Shown: in pieces, positions 8,664 to 16,732 of the stretch
How the letters are laid out: the number at the start of each line of letters is the position of its first letter
How positions within the stretch are numbered: the stretch's first letter is position 1
Assembly (NCBI GenBank): GCA_900554415.1
Contig: USGU01000010.1
Coordinates: forward strand, 11,138 to 75,137
Direction of reading: 5' to 3'
DNA: 64,000 nucleotides
From: an uncultured Lachnospiraceae bacterium
GTDB taxonomy: Bacteria; Bacillota; Clostridia; Lachnospirales; Lachnospiraceae
Made by a program: the position numbers and the translations under genes
The notes under the pieces: generated by a model
Databases searched by the model: none
What the model was told of the DNA's origin: nothing
Seen by the model: only the letters and a program-made list of their open reading frames with translations

Positions 8664-10368
8664 TAAAAAGAGTGTAAGCAGCGTTATATGTCAGACCGTA
8701 AAAGAACAGAAATGGTTGTCCTGCGGCATTTTAATTGCAGTAATCGGAGCAATCGTGACAGCATTATTGCCGCCTCTGATATTAGGAAATATCATAGATA
8801 CCATTACAGATGGAAACAAAATTGTTTATAGTGCTATTTTATTATATTTTGCTTTAACGGTTTTAACCGGAGTAACCGAGAGCTTGAGAGAGGGACTTCT
8901 GATTCAATTTGGACAGAAAATCACCCACGCGCTCAGAGAAAGCCTGATGGAAAAATATACCCATCTCACAGCAGATGTGTTGACAAAGCAGGAGCCGGGA
9001 GCAGTGGTTTCCAGATTTGTAGGAGATGTAGATACGGTAGAGAATCTGTTTACTTCGGGAATTATCAGTATGGTTGCAGATACCTGTAAGATTGTCAGTA
9101 TTCTTGCAGTCATCTGGTTTCGGAATAAAGGACTGGCATTTGTGCTCCTTGTACTTCTTCCGTTTCTGTTTTGGTTTACACGGGTAGTCCAGAAAAATAT
9201 GCTGGCAGCCCAGATTGAAAACAGACGTGCAGTGGGACGTGCATCGGGACATGTGCCGGAGACACTTCATAATATCAGAACCATCCACAACCTTGATAAA
9301 GAAACCTATATGGCTAAGCAATATGACAAATATATAGAAGACAGTTATCGGGCAGTGGAGAAAACAAACTTTTATGATGCCATTTATTCTCCGGTGATTC
9401 TGATATTAAATGCGGTAGTTGTGGCAGTAGTTATGCTTTTCTCCGCCTCAGGAAATACAGAAGTGCTACGGATTTTTGGCATGTCAGCAGGAACAGCAGT
9501 TGCAGTAATTAATTATATTTCACAAATTTTTACACCGGTGGAAAGTCTGGGAATGGAAATCCAGACTATACAGTCCGCCATTGCCGGAGTGCATAGAATT
9601 AACGAATTTTTCGGATTAGAAGAACTTCCGAAGAAAAATGAGCAAACCGAAAAAACAGATAATACCGAAAAAACGGATAATACAGAGAAAGCAGATAAAT
9701 TCGAACAAAAGGAACAAATGAAACAATCCGAGCAAACGGGAAAGAATATATTGGTTGAATTTTCGGATGTAACGTTTGCATATGATGACCGCAATGTATT
9801 TGAAAATCTGAGTTTTCAGGTAAATGAAGGCGAACAGGTGACTCTTTCTGGCAGAACTGGAGCGGGAAAGAGTACCATATTCAAATTATTACTTGGACTT
9901 TACACGCCAAAAGAAGGGAAAGTAATGATTGATGGTAAGGCGGCAGATGCGATTACAGATTCTGAAAAACGAAAACTGTTTGGTTATGTAGAACAATCCT
10001 TCCATATGGTTCCGGGAACAGTGAAAGACCAGATTACACTGTATGATGAAATGATTACAATGGAAGATGTCCGGGAAGCAGCAGAAGTAGCCGGACTGGA
10101 TGAAGCAATTTCACATCTGGAGAAGGGCTATGATACCGTGTGTACGCAGGGCATTTTTTCACAAGGACAATGGCAGCTTCTTTCCATTGCAAGAGCAGCA
10201 GTTGCAAAACCGAAGCTATTGCTGCTTGATGAAATTACAGCGAATCTTGATGCGCAGACAGAAAAAGAGGTTCTGCAGGCACTGAAACGAGTCAGCACAG
10301 GCAGAACCGTCATTTCTATTTCGCACAGGGTAAATGCGGAAACAGGGCGTCTGATTAAGATTGGGTAA
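8656..10368 (+). CDS. ABC exporter half-transporter B (degenerate signature motif)
   Basis: 570-residue partner of the preceding half-transporter. Membrane helices occupy about 20-310. The ATPase domain has Walker A SGRTGAGKST, Walker B LLLLDE with the catalytic Glu, and H-loop SHR, but a degenerate signature FSQGQ in place of LSGGQ. This complements the partner's defect. A charged, repetitive linker of about 45 residues (TEKTDN repeats, encoded at about 9640-9745) sits between the two domains. The chain ends 12 residues after the H-loop. The start ATG at 8656 overlaps the upstream stop; in-frame upstream starts lie deep inside the partner gene. The 3' end overlaps the trpA remnant convergently. 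Confidence 0.9.
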   Translation: MRSKKSVSSVICQTVKEQKWLSCGILIAVIGAIVTALLPPLILGNIIDTITDGNKIVYSAILLYFALTVLTGVTESLREGLLIQFGQKITHALRESLMEKYTHLTADVLTKQEPGAVVSRFVGDVDTVENLFTSGIISMVADTCKIVSILAVIWFRNKGLAFVLLVLLPFLFWFTRVVQKNMLAAQIENRRAVGRASGHVPETLHNIRTIHNLDKETYMAKQYDKYIEDSYRAVEKTNFYDAIYSPVILILNAVVVAVVMLFSASGNTEVLRIFGMSAGTAVAVINYISQIFTPVESLGMEIQTIQSAIAGVHRINEFFGLEELPKKNEQTEKTDNTEKTDNTEKADKFEQKEQMKQSEQTGKNILVEFSDVTFAYDDRNVFENLSFQVNEGEQVTLSGRTGAGKSTIFKLLLGLYTPKEGKVMIDGKAADAITDSEKRKLFGYVEQSFHMVPGTVKDQITLYDEMITMEDVREAAEVAGLDEAISHLEKGYDTVCTQGIFSQGQWQLLSIARAAVAKPKLLLLDEITANLDAQTEKEVLQALKRVSTGRTVISISHRVNAETGRLIKIG

Positions 10369-10790
10369 TAGCCTCTTTCATAGACTTTACATATGCACCG
10401 ATATATTCAGGAGCATCCTGTCCGTATTGTTCTAACAGCTTGATAATAGCGGAGCCTACGATAGCACCATCGGAAATATCAGCCATCTTTTTTGCCTGGT
10501 CAGGAGTGGAAATACCAAATCCAATTGCACATGGGATATTGGTATTTTCACGAACAACTTTGACGATGGAGGCAAGGTCCGTTTTAATTTCACTTCTGGT
10601 TCCGGTTACACCGAGACTGGAAACAATATAGAGAAATCCTTCTGCTTCTTTCGCAATCATTGCAATCCGGTTTTCCGATGTAGGTGCAATGAGGGAAATC
10701 AAATCTACGTCATATTCATGGCAAAGTGGGAGAAATTCTTCTTTTTCTTCATATGGTAAATCAGGAAGAATCAGACCATAGAGTGCGAGA
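10355..10790 (-). pseudogene. trpA: Tryptophan synthase alpha chain remnant (5'-truncated)
   Basis: The C-terminal half of TrpA is clear: LILPDLPYEEK, LISLIAPTSENR, FLYIVSSLGVTGTR, PCAIGFGISTPDQ and GAIVGSAIIK are all family blocks, in frame to a natural stop. The reading frame can be followed back to about 10,790, where similarity ends and a stop codon appears just upstream. The N-terminal half, including the first catalytic Glu region, is missing. A full TrpA has about 260 residues; about 140 remain. No other trp gene is in the window. This is a deletion relic whose stop overlaps the end of the ABC gene. Confidence 0.88.
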
Positions 10791-10869
10791 AGAAATTGAC
10801 ATTTTTTGGATAATCATATAAGGTGGAGGCAGAGAGTAAATAGTTGTTGGAAAAGAGGAGATTTAAATC

Positions 10870-12351
10870 ATGCCAGTTTTTGATTTTAAACATACGCCGG
10901 ATGAGAAGAAGCCTGCGGAATGTACATTTACCACGTTCTGCTCAAATGAAACAGAGGCAACACCGGAGAAACCGATGCTGATTCTGGATAACAGTATCCG
11001 AAAGTGGAAGCACCATTCCCATGGTATTTTTACTAATCCAAACAGCAGAACATCTTTCGAGTTTAACGAGGAAGATGGAACGGTAAGTGCAGATATTCTT
11101 CAGGTAGATGCACGTTTTGTAAGTCTGCTGAAATGGCTCGGGGAAAATCGGATTAATGTGCGTCTTTCCGGGGAAAACCGGGAAGAAGGTTATGCGGTAT
11201 ATAAGATTCGTGAAATTGCATTTGGAGGTTCCACCAAGCTTTCAGCGGAAGATGGATTTTTACAGTTTATGATAGAGCGGCTTCTTGCAAGCAATGCACC
11301 GACAGAGGACGTGATAGACGAGGAACAGGAAGAAGATGGGGACAGCATGAAGCTGACAAGTATTCCGAGTATCACGGATTTTATGAATTGCGCGGGAAGA
11401 ACGCTGCCTGACAATATCCGTCTCTGGGCAAGAAGAAATCTTGCCGTGGCAAAATCCCATGAGGTGTCACCGGAAGAAAGACGCCACGCACAGAGAGCTC
11501 TTTCTATTATGATGAATATTCAGTGGAAAAATAATTATTTTGAGTCTATTGACCCTGATGAGGCAAGACGGATTCTGGATGAAGAGCTTTATGGAATGGA
11601 ACGTGTAAAACAGAGAATTATTGAGACGATTATTCAGATAAACAGAACCCATACGCTTCCGGCATACGGTATCCTGCTTATTGGTCCTGCGGGAACGGGA
11701 AAATCGCAGATTGCTTATGCGGTTGCCAGAATTTTAAAGCTTCCGTGGACAACTCTGGATATGAGTTCTATTAATGACCCGGAACAGCTTACCGGAAGTT
11801 CTCGTGTTTATGCCAATGCAAAGCCAGGAATTATTATGGAAGCTTTTGCGGCAGCAGGAGAGTCTAATCTGGTATTTATTATCAATGAGCTGGATAAAGC
11901 TGCTGGAAAAGGAAACGGAAATCCTGCGGATGTCCTTTTAACGTTGCTTGATAATTTAGGATTTACGGATAACTACATGGAATGTAATGTGCCAACCGTG
12001 GGCGTTTATCCGATTGCTACGGCAAATGACAAAGACCAGATTAGTGCACCACTGATGTCACGTTTTGCAGTGATTGATATTCCAGACTATACACCGGAAG
12101 AAAAGAAAGTGATTTTTGCGAAATTTGCACTTCCAAAAATTCTTAAGAGAATGAGCCTCCGGGAAAATGAGTGTACGATTACCGAAGATGGATTAGACAC
12201 CGTAATTGAACTATACTCAGGTACTTCGGGAATCCGTAATCTGGAGCAGGCGGCAGAACATATTGCGGCAAATGCACTTTACCAAATCGAGGTGGAACAC
12301 GTAAAAGAAGTTGTGTTTGACGGAGAAGCAGTACGAAAATTGCTGTCTTAA
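10870..12351 (+). CDS. Lon-like AAA+ ATPase without protease domain
   Basis: 493 residues. The N-terminal half (1-200) is not recognisable. Residues about 225-490 match the Lon AAA+ module: LDEELYGMERVKQRI, Walker A GPAGTGKS (about 274-281), a GSSRVYANAKPGIIMEAF block, sensor TAND, an RFAVIDIPDYTPEEK block with the arginine, and GTSGIRNLEQ in the lid. The protein ends where Lon's serine-lysine protease domain would begin. Walker B reads VFIINELDK, so the usual Asp is Asn. It may be a remodelling ATPase or have weak hydrolysis. The start has AAAAGAGGAG upstream. It sits before an amidase gene with no other partner evident. Confidence 0.8.
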   Translation: MPVFDFKHTPDEKKPAECTFTTFCSNETEATPEKPMLILDNSIRKWKHHSHGIFTNPNSRTSFEFNEEDGTVSADILQVDARFVSLLKWLGENRINVRLSGENREEGYAVYKIREIAFGGSTKLSAEDGFLQFMIERLLASNAPTEDVIDEEQEEDGDSMKLTSIPSITDFMNCAGRTLPDNIRLWARRNLAVAKSHEVSPEERRHAQRALSIMMNIQWKNNYFESIDPDEARRILDEELYGMERVKQRIIETIIQINRTHTLPAYGILLIGPAGTGKSQIAYAVARILKLPWTTLDMSSINDPEQLTGSSRVYANAKPGIIMEAFAAAGESNLVFIINELDKAAGKGNGNPADVLLTLLDNLGFTDNYMECNVPTVGVYPIATANDKDQISAPLMSRFAVIDIPDYTPEEKKVIFAKFALPKILKRMSLRENECTITEDGLDTVIELYSGTSGIRNLEQAAEHIAANALYQIEVEHVKEVVFDGEAVRKLLS

Positions 12352-12404
12352 AAAATATAGATGCCAGAAATCAAGGCAAAAATATTTTATAGGAGGACAA
12401 AAGA

Positions 12405-12443
12405 TTGCGGAAGAATAAAGTTTCTTGTATAGTAAATGCATAA
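12405..12443 (+). CDS. Possible 12-codon leader ORF upstream of the amidase
   Basis: A very good ribosome binding site (TAGGAGG, eight bases before a TTG) is followed by a 12-codon frame, MRKNKVSCIVNA, ending 23 bases before the amidase start. It may be a leader peptide or a relic of an earlier start. The frame is too short to prove by itself. Confidence 0.3.
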   Translation: MRKNKVSCIVNA

Positions 12444-12466
12444 GAAACGGAAAAGGAATAGTTAAA

Positions 12467-13336
12467 ATGCAATATAAACGGAAACTTAAAGCAGGTGTGA
12501 TTCTGGCAGTGCTTATCTGCCTGACTGGATGTGGGGCGAAAGTCCCCAAAACTGCATCTTCTGCGGGAAATATAAATTTTGTGGCGAGCGGTCATTCTAA
12601 TGTTAGTTCTATAATAGAACAGACGAAAACAGCCGCCAGACAAAAGGCAGAAGAAGTGGCAGAGCAGATTAGAGTGGAACAGGAACAGAAAAATCCACGA
12701 AAGGGATATCTGATTGCAATTGATGCAGGACATCAGGCGCAGGGAAACAGTGAAAAAGAGCCGATAGGACCGGGAGCAACGGAAAGTAAGGCAAAAGTAG
12801 CAGGCGGTACAAGAGGTGTGGCTACAGGAATTCCGGAGTATGAACTGACCCTTCAGGTGTCATTAAAATTAAGGGATGCGCTTGAAGAAAAGGGCTATCA
12901 GGTTCTGATGATACGGGAAACCAATGATGTGAATATTTCAAATGCAGAGCGTGCAACCATGGCAAATGAAGCTGGGGCGAATGCATTTATCCGTATTCAT
13001 GCAGACGGCTCGGAGAGCAGCAGCGCAGCAGGAATGATGACGATTTGCCAGACTCCATCCAATCCTTATAACGGGGAACTTTACCAGCAAAGCAGAGCTC
13101 TGGCCGACTGCATTTTAAATCAGACAGCAGCGGCAACCGGAGGTGTAAAGCGGAATGTCTGGGAAACAGATACCATGAGCGGGATTAACTGGGCAAAAGT
13201 GCCGACCACGATTCTGGAAATGGGATTCATGACCAATCCTTCCGAGGACCAACAGATGGCTTCCGATGATTATCAGATGAAAATTGTGGAAGGGATTGTA
13301 AAAGGAATGGATGCATTCTTTGGGATAGAAGAATAA
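12467..13336 (+). CDS. N-acetylmuramoyl-L-alanine amidase lipoprotein (Amidase_3)
   Basis: 289 residues. A lipoprotein signal peptide ends at LTGC (lipidated Cys at 22). A charged linker precedes an Amidase_3 domain starting at about residue 80 (YLIAIDAGHQ). Zinc and catalytic residues are visible: His in DAGH, Glu in IPEYELTLQ, His in IRIHAD and Glu in TILEMGF. It would cut the amide bond between muramic acid and the stem peptide, acting on the outer face of the membrane. The ATG at 12467 has an AAAAGGA upstream; a longer frame from a TTG at 12425 would spoil the signal peptide. A terminator shared with the convergent MATE gene follows. Confidence 0.9.
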   Translation: MQYKRKLKAGVILAVLICLTGCGAKVPKTASSAGNINFVASGHSNVSSIIEQTKTAARQKAEEVAEQIRVEQEQKNPRKGYLIAIDAGHQAQGNSEKEPIGPGATESKAKVAGGTRGVATGIPEYELTLQVSLKLRDALEEKGYQVLMIRETNDVNISNAERATMANEAGANAFIRIHADGSESSSAAGMMTICQTPSNPYNGELYQQSRALADCILNQTAAATGGVKRNVWETDTMSGINWAKVPTTILEMGFMTNPSEDQQMASDDYQMKIVEGIVKGMDAFFGIEE

Positions 13337-13345
13337 ATAAAAAAG

Positions 13346-13384
13346 AAAAATCCCATCGCATTAACTTAGTGTGATGGGATTTTT
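13346..13384. terminator. Bidirectional terminator
   Basis: AAAAATCCCATC pairs with GATGGGATTTTT (12 bp) around a 15-base loop, between the convergent amidase and MATE genes. Confidence 0.9.
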
Positions 13385-13405
13385 GTCAAATTGCTCCTGG
13401 CATCA

Positions 13406-14737
13406 TTATATATAGTGATATTTATTTCTTTGGCGCACAAAGAAAGTGATGGTAACACATAAGGTCAAAAGTTCTGCAACTGCAACAGAAAACCAGATGC
13501 CGTTGATATCAAATATCATTGGAAGTATGAGTACGCAGGCAAGCTGGAAGACCAGTGTGCGCAGGAAAGAGATAGCGGCTGAAATCGGCCCGTTATTCAG
13601 TGCGGTAAAGAATGCGGAACCATAAATGTTAAATCCGTTGATCAAAAAGGTAATACTGTACAGCCGGAAACCATGCCGGGTCAGTTCAAACAGTTCCGGG
13701 TCATAGCCAACAAACAATGTTGCCAGTGGTGTCGCAATCAGTTGTGCAAGAATTACCAATGACAATGCCCATGTACTTACAAGGGTGATACTTTTGCGAA
13801 GCAGATTTTTCAGTTCGTCATGGTGGGTAGCTCCATAATGATAGCTGACAATAGGCGCACTGCCGATGGAATAACCAAAATAAATAGCAGCAAAAATAAA
13901 GTTGACATACATGATTGTGCCATAAGCAGCAACACCGTTTTCTCCTGCAAATTTCATCAACTGAAGGTTGTAGAGTGAATTTACAATGGAACTGGAAAGG
14001 TTTGTCATCAGTTCAGAAGAACCGTTAATACAGGTTTGAAGCAAAACTCTTTTGTAAAAATGTGTCTTTCCAAGTTTCAGAAGACTGGAATTATTCCGGG
14101 AAAAATAGAGAACCGGGAACAGTCCACCGATAAATTCACCGCAAACGGTTGCAAATGCAGCTCCTGCCAGTCCAAAATGAAGGACAGCGACAAATAAGAA
14201 GTCTAAAATCATATTTGTTACACCGGCAATCACAATTACACGGAGTCCAAGATGCGGCTTTTCAGCAGCAACGAAAAAACTCTGGAAAACATTTTGCAGC
14301 ATGAAGGGTGTGAGCGAAATAAAAAGAATTCGCCCATAAAGGATACTGTTTTGTAACAATTTTCCGCTTGCTCCAAGCATAATTGCAACGGGACGTACCG
14401 ATAACATTCCTATAATAGAAATGATAAGTCCACCGATAATTGTCACATAGACTAGCATAGAAAAATATTCATTTGCCAGCTCTTTCTTTCCTTCGCCTAA
14501 GGTCTTTGCTACGATTGCACTACCTCCGGTTCCAATCATAAAACCTAAGGCACTGACACCCATCAAAAACGGCATCATCAGATTGACGGCAGCAAAAGCC
14601 GTTTTCCCTACGAAGTTTGATACGAAAAGACCATCCACTACACTGTAAATAGAAGTAAAAATCATCATAATAATAGATGGCATAACAAATCGCAGCAATT
14701 TTTTATAGGTAAAATGTTCTGATAATTGTATTTGCAT
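13406..14737 (-). CDS. MATE family efflux transporter
   Basis: 443 residues with about 12 hydrophobic helices in two similar halves, as in MATE (multi-antimicrobial extrusion) cation antiporters. Typical blocks: RFVMPSIIMMIFTSIYSVVDGLFVSNFVG near the start, GTGGSAIVAKTLGEGK, and the second-half SIGSAPIVSYHYGA. It would export drugs or metabolites in exchange for Na+ or H+. The ATG at 14737 is preceded by AGGAGG at ten bases; the open frame extends 28 codons further but overlaps the marR coding region. It lies two bases downstream of the marR stop, in one operon. Confidence 0.92.
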   Translation of the reverse strand: MQIQLSEHFTYKKLLRFVMPSIIMMIFTSIYSVVDGLFVSNFVGKTAFAAVNLMMPFLMGVSALGFMIGTGGSAIVAKTLGEGKKELANEYFSMLVYVTIIGGLIISIIGMLSVRPVAIMLGASGKLLQNSILYGRILFISLTPFMLQNVFQSFFVAAEKPHLGLRVIVIAGVTNMILDFLFVAVLHFGLAGAAFATVCGEFIGGLFPVLYFSRNNSSLLKLGKTHFYKRVLLQTCINGSSELMTNLSSSIVNSLYNLQLMKFAGENGVAAYGTIMYVNFIFAAIYFGYSIGSAPIVSYHYGATHHDELKNLLRKSITLVSTWALSLVILAQLIATPLATLFVGYDPELFELTRHGFRLYSITFLINGFNIYGSAFFTALNNGPISAAISFLRTLVFQLACVLILPMIFDINGIWFSVAVAELLTLCVTITFFVRQRNKYHYI

Positions 14738-14739
14738 GA

Positions 14740-15201
14740 TTACAAATCCTCCTGAATTTTGGGTAAACCTGCCCGCATGGCAGTAATATATTTGCTGTAT
14801 AGTTCCAGCATTTTCCGGCATTCTTCTTCTGTCATCACAGAGAATGCGTCACTTTCGAGATGATGGACAGGGTAAAATTTCTGCTCGATTAATTTCCTCC
14901 CGGCATCCGTGAGATAAATGTGCATATTTCTTCCTTTTCCGGCCTGAAGCGTCAGATATCCTTCTTCCTCTAACTTACGGATGGAAGAATGTACGGTCTG
15001 TTTTGGAAGACAGGAAGCCTGGCAAATATCTTTTTGCAGACAGCCATCACCCATTTCAGAAAGAGTGTAAAAAATATCAAAAACACTATCTGATAAATGC
15101 AGTGTACGGGCAAGTTCATGGTAAAATTCGTTCATTTCCTTATATATCCGGTTAAACTCCCTGAGGGAAGGAGAAATAGGTGGTTTTTGCATTTGAGTCA
15201 T
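14740..15201 (-). CDS. MarR family transcriptional repressor
   Basis: 153 residues. The winged helix-turn-helix is seen at about 40-105 (SVFDIFYTLSEMGDGCLQKDI, LPKQTVHSSIRKLEEEGYLTL, and a wing with AGKGRNMHIYLTDAGRKL), flanked by dimerisation helices. It is probably the local repressor of itself and of the MATE pump, with relief by a pump substrate. The promoter region just upstream contains a large inverted repeat over the spacer and -10. The start is supported by GTGAGG upstream. Confidence 0.92.
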   Translation of the reverse strand: MTQMQKPPISPSLREFNRIYKEMNEFYHELARTLHLSDSVFDIFYTLSEMGDGCLQKDICQASCLPKQTVHSSIRKLEEEGYLTLQAGKGRNMHIYLTDAGRKLIEQKFYPVHHLESDAFSVMTEEECRKMLELYSKYITAMRAGLPKIQEDL

Positions 15202-15230
15202 AAAATTTCCTCACTTTCATAAATAAAAAA

Positions 15231-15283
15231 CAAGTCTGAAATCGTACTTGAAGAAGTATAGTCTGATTTCGGACTTGTGTCAA
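15231..15283 (-). promoter_or_regulatory. marR-MATE promoter with overlapping operator
   Basis: On the minus strand TTGACA (15283-15278), a 17-bp spacer and TATACT (15260-15255) form a near-consensus sigma-A promoter. A 13-bp inverted repeat (CAAGTCTGAAATC at 15231-15243 and GATTTCGGACTTG at 15265-15277, one mismatch) covers the spacer and the start region. A second dyad, TACTT-4-AAGTA, overlaps the -10. This is well placed for MarR repression. Confidence 0.8.
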
Positions 15284-15323
15284 GAGGAAAATATAAATTG
15301 TAAAAATAAGTGCCAATAAGTCT

Positions 15324-15379
15324 AAAAAAGAAGAAGTATGGTCTGGAAAATGAATTTCCCATTCCATACTTCTCTTTTT
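15324..15379 (-). terminator. Terminator after rubrerythrin gene
   Basis: AGAAGTATGG pairs with CCATACTTCT (10 bp, 22-base loop) with T-runs on both strands, between the rubrerythrin gene and the marR promoter. Confidence 0.7.
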
Positions 15380-15400
15380 TATCCTTACTCGGCTTGTAGC

Positions 15401-15946
15401 TTATCCGAAGTATCTCTTTAATAATCCTTCGAATGCTTTTCCGTGGCGGGCTTCGTCGCGTGCCATTTCGTGTACGGTATCATGGATTGCATCGAGGTTT
15501 GCAGCTTTTGCACGTTTTGCAAGGTCAAATTTACCTGCGGTTGCTCCGTGTTCTGCTTCTACTCTCATTTCGAGGTTTTTCTTTGTGCTGTCTGTTACGA
15601 CTTCTCCTAATAATTCAGCAAATTTTGCAGCGTGTTCAGCTTCTTCAAATGCTGCTTTTTCCCAGTATAACCCAATTTCTGGGTATCCTTCTCTATGAGC
15701 AACTCTTGCCATTGCAAGATACATTCCGACTTCTGAGCATTCTCCTTCGAAGTTTGCGCGTAAATCAGCGAGAATATCTTCGCTTACACCCTGAGCAACA
15801 CCTACAACGTGTTCTGCAGCCCATTCTCTTTCGCCTTCTTTTACTTCTGTAAATTTCTCAGGTCCAACACCACATACTGGACATTTTTCTGGTGCTGAAT
15901 CTCCTTCATGAACATAACCACATACTGAACAGACGTATTTTTTCAT
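15401..15946 (-). CDS. Reverse rubrerythrin (N-terminal rubredoxin domain)
   Basis: 181 residues. A rubredoxin-like FeS4 site is at the N-terminus (CSVCGYVHEGDSAPEKCPVCG), followed by a ferritin-like diiron four-helix domain with ExxH-type ligands (FEGECSEVGMYLAMAR, KAAFEEAEHAAKFAEL, EAEHGATAG, EMARDEARHGKAFEGLL). The domain order is the reverse of classical rubrerythrin. It reduces peroxide, and in some clostridia oxygen, to water using electrons from NADH:rubredoxin reductases. An AAAGGAG lies upstream. It is cotranscribed with, and presumably regulated by, the PerR-type gene just upstream. Confidence 0.93.
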   Translation of the reverse strand: MKKYVCSVCGYVHEGDSAPEKCPVCGVGPEKFTEVKEGEREWAAEHVVGVAQGVSEDILADLRANFEGECSEVGMYLAMARVAHREGYPEIGLYWEKAAFEEAEHAAKFAELLGEVVTDSTKKNLEMRVEAEHGATAGKFDLAKRAKAANLDAIHDTVHEMARDEARHGKAFEGLLKRYFG

Positions 15947-15976
15947 AGTTTTAATCTCCTTTTTTTATATTATTTT

Positions 15977-16369
15977 TTATTTTGCTTCTTCTGAGCAATG
16001 TTTACAGGTTCCATGGAAAAGTATGGTGTGCCCCACAATCTTTCCGTCAAAGAATTTAGATGCATATTTATTAAGTTCATCTAAATCCGACATATCCAAG
16101 TCATATACGTTTCCGCAGTTCTGACAGCAGAAATGATAATGTGGATTGGTATTTCCGTCAAAACGGTCTGCACCGTCTGGTGTTGTAATTTTAACAGCTT
16201 CACCTAAATCGGTCAGCAGATTCAAGTTGCGATATACAGTTCCGAGACTGATATTTGGAAATTCTTTACGGACATGCATATATACAGTATCTGCTGTTGG
16301 ATGTGATGTGGTGGAAGCAAGGTAGGATTTAATTGCTTCTCGCTGCCTGCTATATTTTAATGTTACCAT
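15977..16369 (-). CDS. perR: Fur family regulator, probable PerR
   Basis: 130 residues. The N-terminal winged helix (SRQREAIKSYLASTTSHPTADTVYMHVRKEF then SLGTVYRNLNLL) is followed by the dimerisation domain with NPHYHFCCQNCG and CKHC, the four-Cys structural zinc site of PerR/Fur proteins. Fur, PerR and Zur cannot be told apart with certainty from sequence alone. The direct link to rubrerythrin favours PerR, which senses peroxide through iron-catalysed histidine oxidation. The ATG at 16369 follows GGAGGTG at seven bases; a TTG two codons earlier is too close. The promoter lies just upstream. Confidence 0.85.
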   Translation of the reverse strand: MVTLKYSRQREAIKSYLASTTSHPTADTVYMHVRKEFPNISLGTVYRNLNLLTDLGEAVKITTPDGADRFDGNTNPHYHFCCQNCGNVYDLDMSDLDELNKYASKFFDGKIVGHTILFHGTCKHCSEEAK

Positions 16370-16411
16370 TTTCAATCACCTCCACACACAATAATGATAA
16401 CTGTTACTGAT

Positions 16412-16440
16412 ATTATAGCTTAGTGAAAAAATATTGTCAA
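16412..16440 (-). promoter_or_regulatory. Consensus promoter of the perR-rubrerythrin operon
   Basis: On the minus strand TTGACA (16440-16435), a 17-bp spacer and TATAAT (16417-16412) match the sigma-A consensus exactly. An imperfect AT-rich dyad centred on GATAACTGTTAC directly downstream could be a PerR or Fur operator. Confidence 0.8.
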
Positions 16441-16546
16441 TAGATTTTGCTATTTGTTTTTATTATTTCTTTTTATTATTTAAATATTCCATGGTGAAAA
16501 GTTCTTTGTATAATAATGGAAAATATGGATATACTGAAAAATGAAA

Positions 16547-16562
16547 TGTAACATTTTGTAAC
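16547..16562 (+). promoter_or_regulatory. TGTAAC direct repeat pair, upstream (WalR-like)
   Basis: TGTAAC at 16547 and 16557, ten bases apart start to start. This resembles the WalR (YycF) box TGTWAH-N5-TGTWAH but is one base short. It lies about 72 bases upstream of the -35 of the hydrolase promoter. Confidence 0.4.
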
Positions 16563-16633
16563 ATTTAAGATACAAAAACAGACAAAATATTTATAAAAAA
16601 TATGTAAAGAAAATTAAAAACAGCGAAATACAG

Positions 16634-16662
16634 TTGACAAATACATTTGTTGTTGTTAGAAT
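16634..16662 (+). promoter_or_regulatory. Promoter of the NlpC/P60 hydrolase gene
   Basis: TTGACA (16634-16639), a 17-bp spacer and TAGAAT (16657-16662). It lies 70 bases before the start codon. Confidence 0.75.
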
Positions 16663-16677
16663 GGCAAACGTAATAAG

Positions 16678-16694
16678 TGTAACAAATTTGTAAC
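16678..16694 (+). promoter_or_regulatory. WalR-type box in the hydrolase leader
   Basis: TGTAAC-N5-TGTAAC (16678-16683 and 16689-16694) fits the WalR consensus exactly, including spacing. It lies just downstream of the -10, a position where binding would repress. No WalRK genes are in the window. Confidence 0.5.
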
Positions 16695-16732
16695 ATTTAC
16701 AAAAGATAAGAATCATAAAGGAGGATAGTTTT

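Larger units (their letters stand above)
16441..16732. other. AT-rich intergenic region with hydrolase promoter and TGTAAC repeats
   Basis: No gene seen. It contains two pairs of TGTAAC direct repeats and one strong plus-strand promoter, annotated separately. Confidence 0.6.

Noticed and set aside
15433..15852. A 139-codon plus-strand frame over the rubrerythrin gene
   Set aside because: Leucine/arginine-rich shadow of a well-supported rubrerythrin coding region.
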